Below, piece by piece: positions 31,179 to 42,251 of a DNA stretch of 64,000 nt. The notes below the pieces were generated by a model. That model worked only from the letters and a program-made list of their open reading frames with translations, was not told the DNA's origin and made no database searches. Where the stretch lies: NCBI GenBank assembly GCA_963693305.1, contig OY855910.1, forward strand, positions 18,206,362 through 18,270,361, read 5' to 3'. The stretch comes from Meandrina meandrites. Lineage: Eukaryota > Cnidaria > Anthozoa > Scleractinia > Meandrinidae. The first letter of the stretch is position 1. Every line of letters starts with the position of its first letter. The translations under genes were made by a program, and so were the position numbers.

Positions 31179-34033
31179 TTGACGTCAAAGGACACCTCTT
31201 AGATGGGAGTACCATACAAGAGAGTCGGCAACCAAAACAACGTCTAGCTAAAATAGAGGTTACAAAGAATAAAGTTCAGCTAGAGAAGGTGCTGCGAGAC
31301 AACAAGAAGTCATCTAGCTCAAACGTAACAGCAAGAAGAAATGAGCTTCAAGAGGCAGCCTATCAGGATATGAAAAAGCGTAGGTTTACATGGATCATAT
31401 TTGGTGTTAAGTAGTGACTATTTTTATCCTCCACTTTCACAATATTTTTTATTCATTTGGTGATTGTACGAAACAAAACATTTTACGGATGTAATATTTG
31501 AAGTTATCTGCCCCCTTAAAAACTAAACTAAATGCTTGTGATAGCTAACTTGCATTGTTTGTTCAATAGGTGTTGAAGAGAAGTTTCCCGGTTGCACTGT
31601 GGAGAATGAAATAAGGATAATTTGTGGGAAGTGCAAAACAACTGTTAACCTAAATCGTATTTACTACGACGACTATTTTGAGAAAAGTAAGTTTATTCAG
31701 TGTCAGTTCATCCGTCCGTCCGTTCATTATTTATTTATTTTCTATTTTGTTTCGATATCAGACAGTTATAGGTGTAGGTATTGCACGCACGGCTTGACTC
31801 GTCCTGCTCAAAAGATCTGAAGGCTGTTCTGACCGACATGGCTTTGAGAGGCCGAGATAGAATGGATACGAGTTATGTAGCAGAGTGCAATGGAGTTAAC
31901 GTGGCGGAGGTTTTGCAGCGAATGGGATACCTCGTCCATACTTTAGTACAGGAAATGTTTTGGAAGGAATATGGCCTTAACAAACCGGGCGTTTTGGTTC
32001 ATCCAATCTCAGTTTGGTGTGGTGCGTTTGGCTCACTCTATGTTGTGGATTACACCCTTGGATCCCTTTTTAAAGTCCGGCTTCATAACCCTGCAGACGT
32101 CGAACTTCTAGCCAAGGACATTTTTCATCCAACATGTGTCATCTATGAACCGGGTGTCATCTTTGTCGCAGAAGAGGACTGTCTCTCGTACTTGGACGTC
32201 GGCAAAGTTGTTCAGTTAAATCCCAAAGCGCTAAAGAAGCCTCGGCTACAAGAAGAGCTCTGCAAGCGAGGTCTGCTTGACCAAGATAATCGTGTTTCCG
32301 TCACTGAAATGCGTCAATGTTAGCCAATTGGATCAAGGAGAACCCTCCCACAAGTCAGAAGAGCAATGGATTAATTTCTCTTCTCGAAGACGTCAGCCCT
32401 TTGGCCCTGTGTGCCAATGAAGACCGAAGCATCCTCTTTGTGTCTCAGCGTGACAATCCAACAATCTTGAAAGTAACCTTTACCTGCACTGGTACTGTAC
32501 TTAAGGCAGACGTAGAATCTTTCATCACGATATCGAGTAAAGCGTGTTGTACTGGACTGGCCTTTAACAAGGAGACACGAGATATCTTGGTTGCCAATTC
32601 CCAGGACGATGGTGGAATTTACATGATAGACGCGGCATCAGAAGACCGCGCTGCAACGTGTGTAAAGATGATCCATAATGGCACGGATGTCTGCAGTAGA
32701 GCCTATAGTGTTGCTATCAGTCACTCGGGTGATACCTTTTTCACAGATGTTGATGCGCATAAAATAGGCAAGCTCCTGAAAGGCAGTACATGTTCAGCAG
32801 AATAAACCATGGGATCAGACGGAGAAGCACCTCACGACGGTTGCGATAAAACAGCTGTGTTTACTCAACCAACAGGACTTTGTACCAAGGGGGACTCTCT
32901 TTATCTCACTGACACAGGAGCTGGGGCACTTTAGCTTATATCCCCTACAAAGCCAATTGCCAATTTCCTTAAGCATGTGTGACTTCTTTACTCTTCTCAT
33001 GGCATCCATTCTCCCCCGGCATCATTGCCAACTGCAATGCGTCTCTTGGACGAGGCAACGCAATACTTTGAAGCTGCGGTAGAAGAAGCAAAAGTGAGTG
33101 CAGGATCCAGAAAAACCGTTGAGGGACCGCATGGAGTGCCTTCTTCAAAGACCATTGCAAGCATAAGGATGACGCTTGAGGCCTTGCGCGGCATTGAAAG
33201 GGAGCTCAAGAGTGTAAACCCGGCCTACATTAACCTTGTGAACCCCAAATCCCTGGTTACCTTAATTGTTGAACACTTTAACTCGAAGATGAGGGAGGTG
33301 TACGAAGTACCTACCGTGCTCCAGTATTCGCACCAATTTCCTGCTGCCGTTGAAGAAACTGTCAAAAGAACCACCAATTGCGGTTTCAACTACTTTACCA
33401 GCAGGAAAAGCTACTATGATGTACTGGAAGGTATGATTGCTTTCGAAGAGCTCCCTGACATCCCTCGCCCACCTAAGCAGCACGGCATGCAGGGAGACCT
33501 GTCACTTATGCGGAAGTGGGCGAACGAGTACGGCAGGTCAGCACTCCAACTTTCTGTGCGCGCGAAGTCCACGAAGGATAACCCAGGCACACTTCCTGTG
33601 TCTGCGTATGGACGCCGAGGTCTTCAAGCGAACCCATCCTCATCTTTGTCAGAGATCCGGGACAACATAGATTCCGATAGTCCAGCCAGTGATGATGAAG
33701 ATGAAGCCAATGTTGACTATGTGACAAACCTTGTTTCCGCTATTACTTTCAGTAAAGACTGAACGCTTTTGATATCTCACGATGAGAGAGTTTCAGGCCC
33801 ATTTCTGTTTGGAAACCTTGTACAAGATTGGAAACCGCGGTCGTTGACGGACACTGTATGCACCTGATCCAGAGGACTGTCTTCTCCTTCACTATGAATT
33901 TACTGGTAATGTGAAGCTTGATCAAGTCGTTTGTCAGCTTAATGGGGATGAAAATATTGCTCATGTTGACGATGATTATCAATTTGAAATCAGTGATCAT
34001 GTCTACCATCAGTGCATCATGCGGCTGAGTTGA
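31179..34033 (+). pseudogene. Coiled-coil / zinc-finger / beta-propeller gene with lesions
   Basis: Three upstream exons have matching phases: 31179-31379 (a charged helix, RLAKIEVTKNKVQLEKVL), 31570-31686 (IICGKCKTTVNLNRIYYDD) and a third starting at 31762 (SYRCRYCTHGLTRPAQK). The pairs CxxC and CxxC, split by an intron, suggest one zinc finger. The third exon shifts frame near 31808 and continues to 32323. It encodes propeller-like blades (GAFGSLYVVDYTLGSLFKVR, then CVIYEPGVIFVAEED). It shifts again to 32317-32805 (LCANEDRSILFVSQRD, AYSVAISHSGDTFFTDVDAH). After a stop it continues with PTGLCTKGDSLYLTDTGAGA, an NHL-type blade. The 33025-33762 frame adds a helical region (VPTVLQYSHQFP, NCGFNYFTSRKSYYDVLEG) and an acidic tail. 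After two more shifts the frame ends LHYEFTGNVKLDQVV...MRLS at 34033. At least four frame or stop lesions make this copy non-functional. I do not recognise the family. Confidence 0.6.
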
Positions 34034-34156
34034 CTTGGAAGAGCAGAGTCTTCTCCTACGGGAACCGTAGAACCAGCGTCAGTTAGCCACACCTCTAGAG
34101 GTCGTTCTCTTCGTCTGCCTCACAGATTTCGAGAGTACGTTGCAAAAGTCATTATT

Positions 34157-34325
34157 AGCGCGCGTTCGTTTGGGATCAATCTGGAATAAGAATAATTGGA
34201 ATAATGCAAGTTAGCGTTCGTTTGGCTGCTCTTCTTATTCCGGAATATTTGGATTTCCATTCCGGCTATTCTGCTCCCAGGAATATATTCTTGTTCCAGA
34301 ATATTCCCAAACGAATGCGCCCTTA
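34157..34325. repeat. Short MITE with GCGCGTTCGTTTGGGA ends
   Basis: Left end GCGCGTTCGTTTGGGAT, right end TTCCCAAACGAATGCGCCC, an inverted pair with one mismatch. TTA directly precedes the left end (ATTATTA) and TTA follows the right (CCCTTAATT), compatible with the TTA target duplication of PIF/Harbinger elements. The inside is rich in GGAAT/ATTCC. No coding capacity. Confidence 0.7.
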
Positions 34326-35422
34326 ATTAGTCGGTAGTGGTCTGTAACTGTTGACATGGTCTTTTCTAGTCGCTCTATCGTGTTTAGCATCTCTCGTGTA
34401 AAGGCTTCCAACGCTTTTTCCGATATGACAGGATGTTTTTCCGATATGATGTTCCAACATACAGTAAAAGCGTATTGATCTGAAATATCATGCCTAGATT
34501 TTTTCGTTAGACTATTTACCGTCGTTTAACTTTCATCGGTATGATTGTTTTGTGAAGCACGCTTCTAAATAGTGAAATAAGGTACTGGTGATATCATTTG
34601 GTTGCAAACACTGCTAATTAGTCTCAGAAATGCTCTAGCTTGATGGGTAAAGTGGCGTAGCAACAAATATCCCGTTGCTGTTTGCCTCAGTCGTTTTGGT
34701 AGCTCGGTGAATGTTTTGTCTTGTAGTTTTATAAAAGCAGAAAAAGTGAAACATGGAATACAGTATCAATGAATAGATTGCAGACTCACACTGACATATA
34801 GCAAGCTACAGTTGTTTCGTTAAAGGGCGTTTAACGTCCATTCCAGCTCATTCCCAGATTTTGATCGTCGAACTGGATGAATTAAAACTAAAAAAACTTA
34901 TGACTACGGTTGGACTTGATCATAGCATGCTGGAGTGAATCAGTGATTTGAGAACAACTTATACTTACTTCAAAAACCATTGAACGAGGTAAATGATGGA
35001 TGGGGATACTTGTCATTTTACTCTCTAGATGGAGGAATCCTTGACTTTGCGGTAAGTTTTTGTACAAATAAGAAACTATTTATGCGTTGTTGATTACCTT
35101 TTTGTTATTATAATTCTATACGAAGTAACGCAACGACATTACTTAGAAAAAAAAAACTACAAAATCGATGTGAAGAGACCTAGCTAGATTTCGCTTGCTG
35201 TACAAAAATACGAGACTCCGAGACCACGAGACGATTCTAAAAACGAAAAAGACGAGACTGCGAGACTCACAAAATTCGGCTATTTTTTTGCGAGACCCGC
35301 CGTTTTAGAAGGACCATTCGCCACCCCTTATATGCACAGCTTTCCAATATTCTGAAAAGTTACTTTAATCATTTACGAGCGATACACGATGATCAGTCTG
35401 ACAACCTATTTCTATTCCACAG
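34326..35422. other. No convincing gene
   Basis: AT-rich spacer. A possible micro-exon lies at about 35030-35052 (ATGGAGGAATCC between CTCTCTAG and GTAAGT), but its phase does not fit the BEN exon that follows. A run of GAGAC/GCGAG-like purine repeats lies at about 35210-35300. Confidence 0.35.
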
Positions 35423-35669
35423 AACAATTCAAGCTCCTCTCACGTAAAGCTTCTTGAAAATTATGATGTTTTTGTTGATCGCACCAGACTGAGGGCTGCT
35501 CTACAAGGAGCACGCCAGAAGACCCCTATCTTTTTATTGAATAAACTGATACCTCTGGTGTTCTCTGAAGATGAGCTGGCAAACTCCTGTGGCCTTGGAA
35601 TCCACAACTCAGCTAAATCCGTGCTGTCAAAGTTGCCTCTGGACTTCAACAAAGTGGCAGCTTGTAAAG
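35423..35669 (+). CDS. BEN-domain exon
   Basis: An open stretch bounded by CCACAG (acceptor, ends 35422) and GTATGAG (donor at 35670), 82 codons plus one base. It encodes SHVKLLENYDVFVDRTRL, ALQGARQKTPIFLLNKLI, LVFSEDELANSCGLG, then LSKLPLDFNKVAACK. The order V-V-hydrophobic, 'LL..LF..eEL..s', Gly, and 'LD..k' is the BEN domain, a small helical module that binds DNA or chromatin proteins in transcriptional repressors. No other exon of the gene was recognised nearby. The next 370 bases lead to the Gypsy insertion, so the element may sit in the following intron. Intact at this exon. The protein name cannot be given from one exon. Confidence 0.75.
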
Positions 35670-36042
35670 GTATGAGTAAGTCACGTGATATTTGACCGCA
35701 AGGTGATTCGGAAATGTTTTTGTTTCATTGTAGATACCCTGTAGCGGGGAAGTGTTCCAAAAAAAAAAAAGAAATAGATACCTGGTAGTCTAAAATTCTA
35801 ATAAAATTTGCACGAAATATTGCCTTTTTACAACTGCAAATATATGTTTAGCAGTGTTAAGCGATTACAATTATTGTTTTGACTTTGTATTTCCAGAATT
35901 TTTTCGAGCTCGGGCTTACTGTAAAACTCTAGATGTTTTCAACATTTAAATTTGTGTTCTGGCACTGAGTACTTTTACGTTTTGTGGACATTAATATTCC
36001 GTGAGACAGAGAGTTGTCTCTGTGCCAGAACACGAATATTTC
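35670..36042. other. Intron-like spacer with a short inverted pair
   Basis: GTGTTCTGGCAC at about 35954 pairs with GTGCCAGAACAC at about 36021, a hairpin of about 80 bases just before the Gypsy LTR. No gene. Confidence 0.45.
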
Positions 36043-36187
36043 TGTAGCGATCACATCATTGGTACACGTGATTTAATAATCTACCAATGTAACACGATCA
36101 TCCAAGAATGAGATTACAGTAAAATACATCTGAGATTGAGCGCGTGTACACTGTACTTGTCTTCCTTCGTCTTACCCGATCACTACA
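36043..36187 (+). repeat. 5' LTR of Gypsy element
   Basis: 145 bp, TG...CA. Six single-base differences from the 3' LTR: five transitions and one A/C change. Confidence 0.93.
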
Positions 36188-36245
36188 TTGGCGACGAGGA
36201 CGGGATATAAGAAAAAGAAGCGAAGAAACAAAACGCAGATAGAAA

Positions 36246-37066
36246 ATGGAAAGTGCTTCGGCTCCACCGAGCAGTAGCGCCGCTCCACAAGCCCAAGCAC
36301 AACCGGCACAGCAAAACATCACTGTTACAAACAGACAGCTCAATATTACACCCTTCGTCATCGACCGCAATCCCACTAACACCGCCAACAGATGGGATAA
36401 ATGGAAAAAGGATATCGAACGTCAATTCCATTTTTTCGGCATTCAAGACCCGGAGTTGAAAAAGGATGGTCTAATCATTACGGCGGACGCGATATCGCCA
36501 ATCTCGAAGGCTCTCTACCAGATGTCAAAAGTACAGATCCGCCCGCGGACGAATACACGAAATTCATTCGAAAGCTGGACAAGCATTTCCTCCCAAAGAA
36601 AAATAAAGATTACGCGAGATTTCAACTTGGAAATCTACAGCAAGAAGAAGATGAATCGCTCGCCAAATACTTCGCTCGTGTACGAGAAATCGCCAAGAAA
36701 TGCGAATATCACGATGAAAACGACGCCATCCGAGACCACTTAATAAAAACAATGCGTAATAGAAGAATTCGGGTTAAAGCCATTCGACAAGGCTGGAGTC
36801 TTCAAGAAATCCTGGATGAAGCCACTATTGACGAAGAAACCAACCAGCAAGCGTCCGAAATGGAAAAGAAGATTTCCCACGAAGAAAAAGATGCTAAACG
36901 CATCGAAGAAACGCCAACTCCAAAACCATGTGGTCGATGTGGGCGTAAACACACACAGAAATGCCCGGCGGTCGGCGCCACTCTCACCGCATGTGGAAAA
37001 CGAAATCATTACGCAAACGTCTGCAAAAGCAACCCTCAAGAGAAGAAAGGCTTTCGTCCACAGTAA
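36246..37066 (+). pseudogene. Gypsy gag, frameshifted, with altered zinc knuckle
   Basis: ATG at 36246 opens an Ala/Pro/Gln-rich N-terminus and the start of a retrotransposon gag domain (NRWDKWKKDIERQFHFFGIQ). The frame shifts near 36475 into the frame that reads GGRDIANLEGSLPDV, FIRKLDKHFLPKKNKDY, RFQLGNLQQEEDESLAKY, and two C-terminal knuckles. The first is complete (CGRCGRKHTQKC). The second, ACGKRNHYANVC, lacks its first Cys where a CxxC pair would be expected. Gag packages the element RNA. Confidence 0.85.
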
Positions 37067-37069
37067 ACT

Positions 37070-40000
37070 CACTATCCAAAAGATTCTCGAACAAGACGCG
37101 GTCAGCGAGGACGAAGAAATCATCGAAGATCAAACAATCGAAATGGAAAAATCCACCAAGTGTCAGGTCACGAGGAAATCGACCGGAAGTCAGATTCCAG
37201 CGACACTTCGAGCGATGATTGTTTCATCCACCACCTAAAGATACACAAAGCCAGCCAAAGCATTCAGAAGACCTGCGCCATCCTCATCAACGGCATTGAA
37301 ACCACAGTCGAGCCAGATACCAGCGCGGACACCAACATTATGGATGAGTATCAGTTCCGAAAACTGCAAACAGAAAGACCGGAAATGGCACTTGAAGAAT
37401 CGAAAATCAAATTAAAAGCACTCACCCATGACCTGCCAATCATAGGAGAATGTACTGTGAAACTCGAAAACCAGACGAGAGAAACAGAAGCAACAATCGT
37501 GGTAGTCCATGGAAAGATTGACTCACTACCTCTACTGGGAAGACCCAGCTTAGATGAACTTGGAATGCTAAAGATCGATGAAACAGGCGGATTAAAAGAA
37601 CCAAACAAAGCCGTGAAGAAAATCGAAAATGAGAATCCTGAGCTAGAGAAAATCCTAAATCGGTACAAGAATCTTTTTGAAGGTGTTGGCAAGGCAATAA
37701 GAGATGGCCAAGAGATACAAATTCATCTACCTATGAAAGAAGACGCCATACCAATCGCCCAGAAACCTAGACGCGTCCCATACCATCTCATTGAACCCCT
37801 CCAAGACAGAATTGAAGAGTTTATCAAAAATGACATCATGGATAAAGTCCCTGACCACGAAGCAATCACCTGGTGCTCACCAATCGTCGTGCAACCAAAG
37901 CCCAAGAACCCTAAAGACATCAGAGTTAACCTGGACCTCCGTCTCCTGAACAAATCAATGCTCCGCATGCAACGTCCAAGCCCCAATCACAGAGGATTTT
38001 GTAACAGTATTCAGAGACTGTAAGATCTTCAGTAAACTTGACCTTAACCATGGCTACCACCAGTTCTGCCTCGACCCCGAATCACGAAAAACCATGACCT
38101 TCTCCACTCCATGGGGCAACTACAGGTACAAACGTCTGGCCTTTGGCGGAGTAAACAGCCAAGACCTGTTCGATGCAGAAATAAGCAAGATCATATCAGG
38201 CATCCCAAAGGTTCTCAATAACCATGACGACATTATGATCAGTGGTAGAGACTGGGATGAGCAAAACAAGTCTCTTGCACAACTGCTACAGAGACTGGAG
38301 GATCACAACCTGACCCTGCAACGTGAAAAGTGCGAATTTGGAAAAGCGTCCATCGACTTCCACGGACACTTGTTTACACAAGAACGTCTTAAACCAAGTC
38401 TAACCAAGATTCAAGCTGTCAAAAACTGTGCTCCACCAGCATCCAAAGAGGAATTAGTCTCTTTTCTCCAAATGGTAGCCTACCTATCCAGGTACATCAG
38501 GAACTTCTCCAGCAGGTGCGAACCACTGAGAAAGCTCACGAAAATCAACGCAAAGTTTGAGTGGTCGACAGAACAAGAAACAGCCTTCAAGGACCTGAAA
38601 GCCGCCATCACAGCAGCCCCAGTCCTAATCCCGTACCATTCAGAACACGAAACACTTGTCATCTGTGACGGAAGCCCAGAAGGATTAGGAAGAGGTCTGT
38701 TTCAGAAGACTGGCAAAGGATTCCAACCAGTACACTATGTGAGCCGGACCTTAACTGACACAGAGAAGAGGTACTCTCAAATCGAGAGAGAAGCACTGGC
38801 AGCCGAATTCACTACAACCAGGCTCCAGATGTACCTGCTTGGCGCACCAAAGTTCCAGTTAGCAACGGACCACAAGCCACTGCTTCCACTCTTCAACAAC
38901 CCAACAGCTAAACTGCCACCACGCATTGAAAGACTGGCCTTGAAAATGCAGAACCTCGACTTCGAAATGATTCACATCCCTGGTAAAACCAACATGACTG
39001 ACTACATGTCCAGACATCCACTGCTGGAGACAGGGAACGACCGTCTCAAGAAATATGTCATCGCCACCGTCCAATCAGAGCACGCTGTAGTTCTGGACAG
39101 AATCAAAGAAGAAACCGCAAAAGACAAACAGCTTACAAAGCTCGCTGCGGCCATGCAAACAGGCAAATGGACCAAGACTGACCCAGACCTCAAGCCATAC
39201 TTCGACCTGAGAGCAGAGCTATACATGGCAGAAGGACTGATCCTGAGAATGGACAGAATCATCCCCCCTGAATCACTGAGAGACAAGATTATCCAGATAG
39301 CCCACAAGCAAGGACACTTGGGTATCAGCAAGACTAAAGAAATGCTACGCCGAAAGTACTGGTTTCCCGCCATCAACTCTCGCATTGACACCGTTGTGAT
39401 CACTTGCTTTGACTGCCAGATAGCAACAAACACGCAGCATATTGAACCAGCCAAGATGACAAAACTGCCAGAGAGACCTTGGGAAACCATTGAAATCGAC
39501 TCCTGTGGACCATTCCCAAGCAAAGAGTATGCACTGGTCATAACTGACCAATACTCAAGGTACCCAGAGGTTGAATTTGTTTACTCGACAGCCATCAAAC
39601 CGGTACAGAAGAAGTTAAAGAAAGTCTTCGCCACTCACGGAGTCCCCAAGACAGTCCAATCAGACAATGGACCACTGTTTAACTCAGAAGACTTCAAAGA
39701 ATTTGCAGCGGAAATGGGGTTCACGCACAAGAAAATCACGCCACGACATCCCAAAGCCCAGGGACAGGTGGAAGGTTTCAACAAGCTCATGAACAAGACA
39801 GCCGCTTTAGCACGCGCAGAGGGCATTGATCTCCATGAAGCAACCTGTGACATGCTACAAGCATGCCGAGAGACACCTCATCCAGCCACAGGAAATGCGC
39901 CATATGATCTCCTCATGAATCGAGCAATCCATACCAGACTTGACCACTACCCAACAGAGAGAGCCAGCAGGGACGAAGAAGTCAGGACAGTCAGACAGCA

Positions 40001-40461
40001 AATACAAAGAGAAATCGAAGTCTTACCATGACCGAAGACACAGAGCCAAGAAACACAAGTTCAAAGCCGGAGAAGCCGTTCTCCTGAAACGTGACAAGAA
40101 ACGCAAAGGAGACACCCCATTCGAACCGTAAATCTACATTGCCACAAAGGTAATTGGCTCCACAATCCATGCTAGGAGAACCAGTGATGGGAAAACAGTA
40201 TGCAGAGATGCATCCAAATTCAAGCTGCTCAGAACAGCCTACGTCCCAGCAAGAGACAAGAAAACAAACCCTGTAAGACCAGTAGTACCACCAGCTGTCA
40301 CCCAGGAAACAACACCAGTGGCAGCACCAATAGCCACCCAAGGCATTGTCACTCGACAAGTGCCAATTGAGGCAACGCCTACCAACCAAACCCTACCCCT
40401 GCGCAGATCACAGAGACAGACCAAATCTACATTTGATGGACACCTGAAGGACTATGCCAAA
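37070..40461 (+). pseudogene. Gypsy pol: protease, RT, RNase H, integrase, several breaks
   Basis: Frame 37160-38023: aspartic protease with EPDTSADTNIMDEYQF, where the usual D-T/S-G-A box reads DTSA, so Gly is lost; then RT start QKPRRVPYHLIEPLQ. A frameshift near 37980 leads to KIFSKLDLNHGYHQF, YKRLAFGGVNSQDLF and catalytic box NHDDIMIS (Asp-Asp kept). RNase H begins VICDGSPEGLGRGLF and ends near DYMSRHP. The integrase zinc domain is H-x3-H...CFDC (KQGHLGISKT). The integrase core keeps D (EIDSCGPF), D (QSDNGPLF) and E (GQVEGFNK). The main frame stops at 40031. A C-terminal basic segment (KFKAGEAVLLKRDKKRKG) follows in another frame with a stop at 40129-40131, then a Pro/Thr-rich tail to 40461. 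The enzyme cannot be made whole. Confidence 0.88.
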
Positions 40462-40724
40462 TGAACATTGAATTGACTTTGAACATTGATCAGATTTCAA
40501 CAATGATTATGAACACTGAACACTTGTTTCGTTACTGACAAGTGACTGTGATTATTTCTAATTACTATGGTACTACGGTACCAGCATTGAATATATTTCA
40601 TTGATTAGGTGCATGTCAATTAATTATTATTTATTGATTGAGTCATTGATTAGTTACATGTTAAGTACAACCAAGAACGAAGTGGATACATGAATTTTAA
40701 GGAACTGATCTGAAGAAGGAGGAG

Positions 40725-40869
40725 TGTAGCGATTACATCATTGATACACGTGATTTCATAATCTACCAATGTAACATGATCATCCAAGAATGAGATTACA
40801 GTAAAATACATCTGAGATTGAGCACGTGTACACTGTACTTGTCTTCCTTCGTCTTACCCAATCACTACA
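40725..40869 (+). repeat. 3' LTR of Gypsy element
   Basis: 145 bp, preceded by a polypurine tract and followed by ATTTG. Confidence 0.93.
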
Positions 40870-41826
40870 ATTTGCAAGTGTCAAAAACACTGAGACCAAC
40901 AAATAAAAGCAAACTGCAAGCAAACCGCTGACCACCATTCTGCCCCTGCAGCGGAAAATAATAAGTGAAATCGCTTGACATTTCTAAACAAAGATCTGCT
41001 ATTCTAAGAAGAATTTACTGAGATATTTTAGTGGAAATTGTATAAGAATTTAAGACTGTAGGGTATCTAGCGTCTTGGAAACTGCAAGGTATATTCAGTA
41101 ATGGATCGCTCATTTCATTTCGGTGGTTTCGTTGCGTTGTTTTGAATGCATGCATGCAATCACATCCCTTTATTGGTCTCATTTATATTTGTCTGTTTGT
41201 CCTCATTTTGTACGAATCAGTATGCCAGGGTGAAAGTTTCGCGAAGAGCAAAACTTATCTGAAACTTGTTGATTATAACAGGAGATAAGTAAGACATCTT
41301 TTACTCTTAAGGACCAGAAACAATACAGCACTGTTAATATACCCATTTCATTATACATATTCAAAACTAGAATTTAAGTTTGATCGATCATATGCATATG
41401 ATATTTTTAAAACGCGTAGAGAAAATTTGTTGTTTTCGCATGATTCCTTCAATCAAAACTAATGAATTGTTTGGTTCACTGGAATTTCATGTAATGTCTA
41501 TTGTCTGTTTATCAGCGATCAATAATCTCCCTTGCTGTGCAACTTTATAGTTAGCTCGGCAGCATTCATGTGTACGTGTATACATGATTTCGACCGAGTG
41601 TGGCTGTGTTCATTTCATTCGTACACCTACTACGTTCCACCACAGAATTTTCGCACTGGCAAACAATTGTTGAATGCCTGCACGTCTGGGTTTCTAGAAG
41701 GTTTTGAAGTGGTAATGGAACACTAATGTCACCAACAGCTTGGCATGAAGGTATGTTTCGAGGTTCATGTCACACAACCTATTTTTAGGCGTTTCATCAG
41801 CTGCTACGATCTTGCCTTTCTAAGCC
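40870..41826. other. No gene seen
   Basis: AT-rich spacer between the Gypsy and Kolobok elements. Short frames only (for example 41532-41726) with no recognisable feature. Confidence 0.45.
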
Positions 41827-42251
41827 TTAAGGTGGCTCGAAATAGTTTTTTGGCGCGCGCAGACTGGGTTCTAACTCCTCGCGCGGTAGTTTTAAAATCC
41901 CACGAAGCTCTCACGGAAAAAAAATGGCGATTGCGATGTATTTTCGCCTTGTTCTATGCCGCTCGTTTGTTAATTGGAAAAGTATTGGGTTACCCTCGCC
42001 ACTGAAATTTTGGCACTGTAAGACATTGATCTCTGAACATGTGTTAAAGGGTAGAATTTGCAGCATACCGCCAGATTTTGGCTCTGAAAAACGTAAACAA
42101 GACGATCGTGGAGGGATACCGTACGTATGCTTGGGATTAGCCGGGATTTTTTATGTGGTAGTTTTTTTAGTAAGTCCTGCCGAATGTATTGGGGAGGGCA
42201 GCTTGACTTTAAGCGGAGAGGACCAAGAAAACAGAGAACACAGCAATACAT

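Larger units (their letters stand above)
36043..40869 (+). mobile_element. Gypsy (Ty3, Mag-like) LTR retrotransposon, damaged
   Basis: 145-bp LTRs at 36043-36187 and 40725-40869 start TGTAGCGAT and end TCACTACA. They differ at six sites by hand count (about 4%), so the insertion is older than the BEL one. A purine tract AAGAAGGAGGAG ends at 40724 and fits a plus-strand primer. TTGGCGACGAGGA after the 5' LTR is a probable primer-binding site, tRNA undetermined. Flanks read ATTTC and ATTTG, an imperfect 5-bp target duplication. The inside has gag then pol in the Gypsy order, with several frameshifts and stops. Confidence 0.93.
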
